From contig NZ_CP195192.1 in the NCBI RefSeq assembly GCF_051200875.1, forward strand, positions 28,986 through 92,985: DNA of 64,000 nucleotides, given 5' to 3'. A program made the position numbers and the translations under genes. Shown one piece after another: positions 60,228-64,000 of this stretch (position 1 is its first letter; every line of letters starts with the position of its first letter). The notes beneath the pieces are model-generated. The model did not search any database, was not told the origin of the DNA, and worked only from the letters and a program-made list of their open reading frames with translations. The DNA is from Pseudotabrizicola sp051200875 (lineage in GTDB: Bacteria; Pseudomonadota; Alphaproteobacteria; Rhodobacterales; Rhodobacteraceae).

Positions 60228-62399
60228 ATGGCGAAAGCAGCCCAGAACATCACCCTGTCCCCGTCGCGGGACATCCCTTTCAACAAGCTCGTGCTGAGCC
60301 AGTCCAATGTGCGGCGCATCAAGACTGGCGTCTCCGTTGAGGAACTGGCCGAGGACATCGGGCGGCGCGGGCTCCTGCAAAGCCTGAACGTCCGGCCCGT
60401 GCTCGATGCCGATGGTGTCGAGACCGACACGTTCGAGATCCCGGCCGGTGGTCGACGCTTCCAGGCGCTGTCGCTCCTGGTGAAGCAGAAGAGGCTGGCG
60501 AAGGCCGCGCCGATCCCCTGCATCGTGCGGGATGCTGCGTCCGACATTCTGGCCGAGGACGACTCGCTGGCAGAGAACATGCAGCGCGTCGCTCTGCACC
60601 CGCTGGACCAATTCCGCGCCTTCGTGGCCTTGCGCGAGAATGGTCAGAGTGAAGAAGCGATCGCCGCGGCCTTCTTCGTGGCGCCGCAGATCGTTAAGCA
60701 GCGCCTGAAACTCGCGTCCGTGGCCCCTGCCCTGCTTGAGGTCTATGCCGAGGATGGCATGACGCTGGAACAGCTGATGGCCTTCACCGTGAACCCGGAT
60801 CACGTGCGTCAGGAACAGGTCTGGGATGCGGTGAAAAACTCCTGGAACAAGGAGCCCTATGCCATCCGGCGCATGCTGACGGAAACCTCGGTCCGGGCGT
60901 CCGATCGCCGCGCGGTCTTCGTCGGTGTCGATGCCTATGAGGCGGCCGGCGGTGTCGTCCTGCGCGATCTCTTCCAGGGCGATGACGGAGGCTGGCTCGA
61001 GGACCCTGCCCTGCTCGATCGGCTGGTCTCCGAGAAGCTCCAAGCCGAAGCCGAGGCGCTGGCCTCGGATGGCTGGAAATGGATCGAGGTGGCGACCGAC
61101 CTGCCCTATGGCTACAGCCACGGTCTGCGGCGTCTGGCCGGTGATCCCGCGCCGATGACCGACGAAGAAAGCGCGGCCCATGCGACGCTCCTCGCGGAGT
61201 ATCGGGCGCTGGAGGAAGAATACTCCGGCCAGGACGAGTACCCCGAGGAGATCGATGCCCGGCTGGGTCAACTCGAGATGGCGATGGAAGCGCTTGAACA
61301 GCGGCCTCTGATCTACGACCCGACCGAGATTGCGCGCGCGGGCGTCTTCGTCACGCTGGATCGCGACGGCAGCCTCGCGGTCTACCGTGGCTATGTCCGG
61401 CCCGACGACGAGCCGCGCGAGGAGACCGCGGTCCAGGAGGGCGATGGTTTGGATGCCATGGGGCAGGGGGGTGATGTCGGTGTTTCCAACTGGAACCCGT
61501 CGGCGACCTCCGCCGGGGGTACCGTTATCACCTCGGGTGGTCACCCGATCGGCGCGGACGCATCCGACGAGGAAGACGACGGGGCGCTGAAGCCGCTTCC
61601 CGAGCGGCTGGTCATGGAACTGACCGCCCATCGGACCCTCGCGCTGCGTGAGGCCATCGGGCGTTCTCCCGACGTCGCGCTGACGCTCCTGCTCCTGAAG
61701 CTGGTGACGGATACCTTCCGCACCTCCTCTGCGACGGGCAGCTGCCTCGAAGCCTCGGTCCGCCATGTCTACATGTCGGCGCAGGCGCCCGATCTGAAGG
61801 ACAGCGTCGTGGCGAAGCTCGTCGACGAACGCCACGCGGCCTGGGAGGCCGATCTGCCGCTCGGCGATGATGCTGCCCTCTGGGACTATCTGTCCGTTCT
61901 CGACGAGGGCAGCCGTCAGGCGTTGCTGGCGCATTGCGTCAGCTTTGGCATCAACGCGCTCCATGAGAAGGTGAACCCCTATGGGGCGGGCATTTCTGCC
62001 AGCGGTCTGACCCGCCGCATGGCCCATGCCGATTTGGTGGCGCGGGCCGTCGATCTCGACATGGTCGAGGCGGGCTGGGAGCCGACGGTGGATGGTTACC
62101 TTAACCGCGTGCCAAAGGCTCGGATCCTCGAGGCTGTGCGCGAGGCGAAAGGGGAGGGGACTGCGCAACTGCTCGACCATCTGAAGAAGGGTGAGATGGC
62201 AACGGAGGCCGAGCGGCTTCTCAAGGGCAGCGGTTGGTTGCCCGAGGTCCTGCGCCGGGCCGATCTGGTGGCAAGCGACGGCGAGGCGATCGCAGAAGGG
62301 CAGGGGGAGGACGCGGGTCAGCCCGAGGATGTCGATCTCCCGGCCTTTCTGACGGCCGATCTGCCGGACAGCGATGCGTCGATGATGGCGGCAGAGTGA
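60228..62399 (+). CDS. Large orphan ParB-like protein
   Basis: The 723-residue protein has an N-terminal ParB nuclease-like domain (NKLVLSQSNVRRI near residue 20, GGRRFQALSLLVKQ near 77, SLAENMQRVALHPLDQFRAF near 110) and an HTH-like segment (AFFVAPQIVKQRLKLAS near 150). The remaining 500 residues are helical with acidic stretches and are not in normal ParB. It is not paired with a ParA gene. The ATG at 60228 follows GTGGAG. Related proteins are common on alphaproteobacterial plasmids; their role is not clear to me (partition helper, regulator or nuclease). Confidence 0.82.
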   Translation: MAKAAQNITLSPSRDIPFNKLVLSQSNVRRIKTGVSVEELAEDIGRRGLLQSLNVRPVLDADGVETDTFEIPAGGRRFQALSLLVKQKRLAKAAPIPCIVRDAASDILAEDDSLAENMQRVALHPLDQFRAFVALRENGQSEEAIAAAFFVAPQIVKQRLKLASVAPALLEVYAEDGMTLEQLMAFTVNPDHVRQEQVWDAVKNSWNKEPYAIRRMLTETSVRASDRRAVFVGVDAYEAAGGVVLRDLFQGDDGGWLEDPALLDRLVSEKLQAEAEALASDGWKWIEVATDLPYGYSHGLRRLAGDPAPMTDEESAAHATLLAEYRALEEEYSGQDEYPEEIDARLGQLEMAMEALEQRPLIYDPTEIARAGVFVTLDRDGSLAVYRGYVRPDDEPREETAVQEGDGLDAMGQGGDVGVSNWNPSATSAGGTVITSGGHPIGADASDEEDDGALKPLPERLVMELTAHRTLALREAIGRSPDVALTLLLLKLVTDTFRTSSATGSCLEASVRHVYMSAQAPDLKDSVVAKLVDERHAAWEADLPLGDDAALWDYLSVLDEGSRQALLAHCVSFGINALHEKVNPYGAGISASGLTRRMAHADLVARAVDLDMVEAGWEPTVDGYLNRVPKARILEAVREAKGEGTAQLLDHLKKGEMATEAERLLKGSGWLPEVLRRADLVASDGEAIAEGQGEDAGQPEDVDLPAFLTADLPDSDASMMAAE

Positions 62400-62413
62400 T
62401 CTGAGCCATCCGG

Positions 62414-62431
62414 GGGCGGGAAAACCCGCCC
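62414..62431 (+). terminator. Hairpin after the ParB-like gene
   Basis: GGGCGGG and CCCGCCC form a 7-base stem with an AAAA loop, 14 bases after the stop. There is no clear T-run, but the position suits a terminator. Confidence 0.55.
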
Positions 62432-62498
62432 TCACTCTCATAAAATACAGTATTATCAATATGATGAATGCGCGCGCTCGCATTCGAGATGAGGAATC

Positions 62499-62972
62499 AT
62501 GTCTGCAACAACCATCATCGACACAGCCCCCCTCGGGGCACTGATCCGCTACACCGACGGCAGTCCCAAGCCACCGGCACGCTTCACCAAGAAGCTGGCA
62601 GCCTGGGAGCGTTCGAACGGCATCGGCCGTCTCGTGAAGAAGGAACCTCCCCGGGTCTATCCGACCTGGACCGCTCCAGCTTCCTTCACGCTGCATGAAG
62701 GGAACTTTTCTTCGGACGGGGTGATCCTCGTAACCATCATGCGCAGCCATTCGGCGGACAGCCGACTGATCTTCGAAGTGGCCGAGGTACCGAAGGCCGG
62801 GCAGGTGCGTGTGCTCCTCGACTTCGGGGGCAACATTGAATTGCTGCATCTGGCGGAGTCCGTCACCGCGGCCGAGCTATGGATTGCGCGGGAGGGTTAT
62901 CGCAACGCGCGGCTCGAGATCGTCGGTGCCGAGGACGGCGAAAGGGCAGGGGGCGCGGTCCTGGCCGCCTGA
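62499..62972 (+). CDS. Conserved-looking plasmid protein of unknown function
   Basis: The 157-residue soluble protein has a basic N-terminal third (PKPPARFTKKLAAWERSNG) and an alpha/beta C-terminal region (FEVAEVPKAGQVRVLLDFGG in outline). No signal or membrane segment is seen and I do not recognise a family. A GAGGAAT element precedes the ATG. It follows the ParB-like gene on the same strand. Confidence 0.7.
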   Translation: MSATTIIDTAPLGALIRYTDGSPKPPARFTKKLAAWERSNGIGRLVKKEPPRVYPTWTAPASFTLHEGNFSSDGVILVTIMRSHSADSRLIFEVAEVPKAGQVRVLLDFGGNIELLHLAESVTAAELWIAREGYRNARLEIVGAEDGERAGGAVLAA

Positions 62973-63362
62973 GCCCCGACAATGCGTGAGGGGTCTGCCG
63001 AAGGGCCGGGCCTCTCACCGACCAAGAACCTCGTCCCGCGATATCGCGGGGCGCCATAGGATCCATCCCCCAAGACGGAGGTCTTCAACCAAGAGCCTGC
63101 CCGGGAGGCTGGCGGCGTTCCAAGCATGAGCGGGAAAACCGGCTCCTGACGTTAGGGCACCATCCCCCGCTCGCCATTCCCTTCCTTGCCACGAATCCCG
63201 TCTTCGAGATCAACCCGCGAGGGGTCGGACTACGGGCGAGCCCGTGCCGCCGAGTGGATTCGGACGAGCCGAACGCACCCGGTGATGTCAGCCAGTCTTC
63301 GGGCCTGCGGGGTCCTGTCGCGCGGGGGATGCTCCCCCGCCTCCAAGACAGGAGCCAAACAT
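62973..63362. other. Non-coding stretch with a 16-bp palindrome
   Basis: No convincing gene is present. CCCGCGATATCGCGGG at 63035-63050 is a perfect palindrome. Toward the right end lies the hairpin described at 63314-63352. The stretch could be leader or promoter DNA for the 54-residue gene. Confidence 0.4.
63314..63352 (+). promoter_or_regulatory. Nested hairpin overlapping a ribosome binding site
   Basis: Inner arms GCGGGGGA and TCCCCCGC (63322-63340, loop TGC) are enclosed by CCTGTC and GACAGG (63314-63319 and 63347-63352). The outer right arm contains part of the AGGAG site (63350-63354) of the gene starting at 63363, so folding could hide the site. Confidence 0.5.
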
Positions 63363-63527
63363 ATGTCCCGCAAAGATGCACACGCCTTCGCCGCCTCCCT
63401 CGCCGCCACGCTCATGGTCTCGATCGTTGTCTTTCAGGCAGGGGATGGAACCTTCGGCGCCATCCCCGCTGATGAAATCGACGGCGACGAGGTCCTGATC
63501 GTCTCGGAATACGATCCCTTCGGGTGA
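63363..63527 (+). CDS. Small protein of unknown function, 54 residues
   Basis: The protein has a short polar start, one hydrophobic stretch (AFAASLAATLMVSIVVFQAG) and an acidic tail (ADEIDGDEVLIVSEYDPFG), so it is probably a single-helix membrane or secreted peptide. AGGAG lies 8 bases before the ATG. Its leader hairpin suggests regulated translation. Function unknown. Confidence 0.6.
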   Translation: MSRKDAHAFAASLAATLMVSIVVFQAGDGTFGAIPADEIDGDEVLIVSEYDPFG

Positions 63528-63674
63528 GGCTTCGGCCTCACTTCCCGAGGGCCCGCTACGGCGCAGGTGCGCCTACGGGCCTATCGCCGACAGAGTGATC
63601 GTCGGCGCCGATCTGAGGAACACCTATGTGCCACCTGCACAGATCTTGGTGCGCACAGGGCGGGAGGACCGGTA

Positions 63675-63693
63675 GTTCGCTGCATTAGCGAAC
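63675..63693. repeat. Hairpin downstream of the 54-residue gene
   Basis: GTTCGCT and AGCGAAC are perfect 7-base arms around GCATT. There is no T-run. The surrounding 63528-63799 holds no convincing gene. Confidence 0.4.
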
Positions 63694-63799
63694 GCACCCC
63701 CGGCTTACGGCAGTGGCGGACACTCAATCAGGCTTATGCGGTCGGCTCCGGGCTGATCGGCCCCGCAGGCGGAGTGAGACAGGCGCTGCTGAGAGCCAC

Positions 63800-64000
63800 T
63801 CAGACCAACGAAATTGCAGTATTGGGCTGGGGGACACGCTTAGGGGCTGGAAGATCGAAACGAACTACGCCCCGGTCCCGCATATCCATGATGACCTGGT
63901 TTAGATGCGTGCGACGGATCGGAACTTCCTCCATCGCCAGATTGAACATGGGCCCGGGAAACGCCCGCGTTCTGCCTTGCAGAAAGTCGACGATGATCTC
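63800..64000 (-). CDS. C-terminal end of an unidentified gene running off the window
   Basis: On the minus strand a frame is open from the right edge to a TGA at 63800-63802, giving 66 residues (EIIVDFLQGRTRAFPGPMFN at the start, then THLNQVIMDMRDRGVVRFDL). The composition is protein-like, with a winged-helix flavour near the end. Too little is visible to name it. Confidence 0.45.
   Translation of the reverse strand, partial: EIIVDFLQGRTRAFPGPMFNLAMEEVPIRRTHLNQVIMDMRDRGVVRFDLPAPKRVPQPNTAISLV

Noticed and set aside
60087..62849. Long open frame (920 codons) on the minus strand opposite the ParB-like gene
   Set aside because: The plus-strand frame has a clear ParB domain and ribosome site; the antisense frame has none.
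63186..63362. Upstream extension of the 54-residue gene to 63186
   Set aside because: The extension has no ribosome site and reads through the strong hairpin; the ATG at 63363 has AGGAG.
1..64000. CRISPR arrays, tRNA or rRNA genes, insertion sequences
   Set aside because: No regular repeat-spacer pattern, RNA gene sequence, transposase or terminal inverted repeat pair was seen by eye.

Overview
The window looks like part of a large, GC-rich conjugative RepABC plasmid (or chromid) of an alphaproteobacterium, most likely Rhodobacteraceae (Paracoccus/Roseobacter type). Grounds: a repABC replication and partition block with an antisense-RNA structure between repB and repC, a VirB/VirD4 type IV secretion system, a double-length NarK fusion beside a NarR-type Crp/Fnr regulator, and a nos cluster in the order known from Paracoccus (nosC-R-Z-D-F-Y-L-X). 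These are judgements from protein sequence read by eye; no searches were run.

Layout. 1-3121 (+): the end of an unidentified gene and virD4. 3417-17023 (-): a nitrate respiration operon, narK-narG-narH-narJ-narI, followed by a peptidyl-prolyl isomerase, a hemerythrin-domain protein, a beta-carbonic anhydrase, moeA and a DUF2478 protein. 17072-18093 (+): narR and a small AhpD-like protein, divergent from narK across FNR-type boxes. 18097-24142 (-): an NO-defence and quinone operon (ric/dnrN, DUF2478, 5-formyl-THF cyclo-ligase, ubiT-ubiU-ubiV, nnrS, nnrU) facing a divergent nsrR. 24653-30635: a small membrane protein, a TetR repressor, a cytochrome b561 and an RND efflux pair. 30694-39712 (-): nosCRZDFYLX, with a perfect FNR box and a second NsrR-type gene (39887-40327) upstream. 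40657-51942 (-): the virB operon. 52126-56427: small exported proteins, DNA-binding proteins and a serine recombinase. 56684-60134 (+): repABC with three identical 16-bp palindromes. 60228-64000: a large ParB-like protein and small plasmid genes, then the end of a minus-strand gene.

How it fits together. NarK brings in nitrate, NarGHI reduces it to nitrite at the membrane using quinol, and MoeA, NarJ, the isomerase and perhaps DUF2478 help mature the enzyme. NosRZDFYLX reduces N2O to N2. UbiTUV would make ubiquinone without oxygen, supplying the quinol pool. NnrS, NnrU, Ric and the NsrR-type sensors deal with nitric oxide. No nitrite reductase or NO reductase lies in the window, so the middle denitrification steps must be elsewhere or missing. 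The respiratory block sits between virD4 and virB6, inside what would otherwise be a conjugation region, so it reads as a transferable anaerobic-respiration package.

Most worth a second look: the lytic transglycosylase built into a VirB5-like frame (46595-47737), the paired DUF2478 genes, the extended nar operon, a UbiU that seems to lack one cluster cysteine, and the regulatory DNA around repABC and its neighbours.
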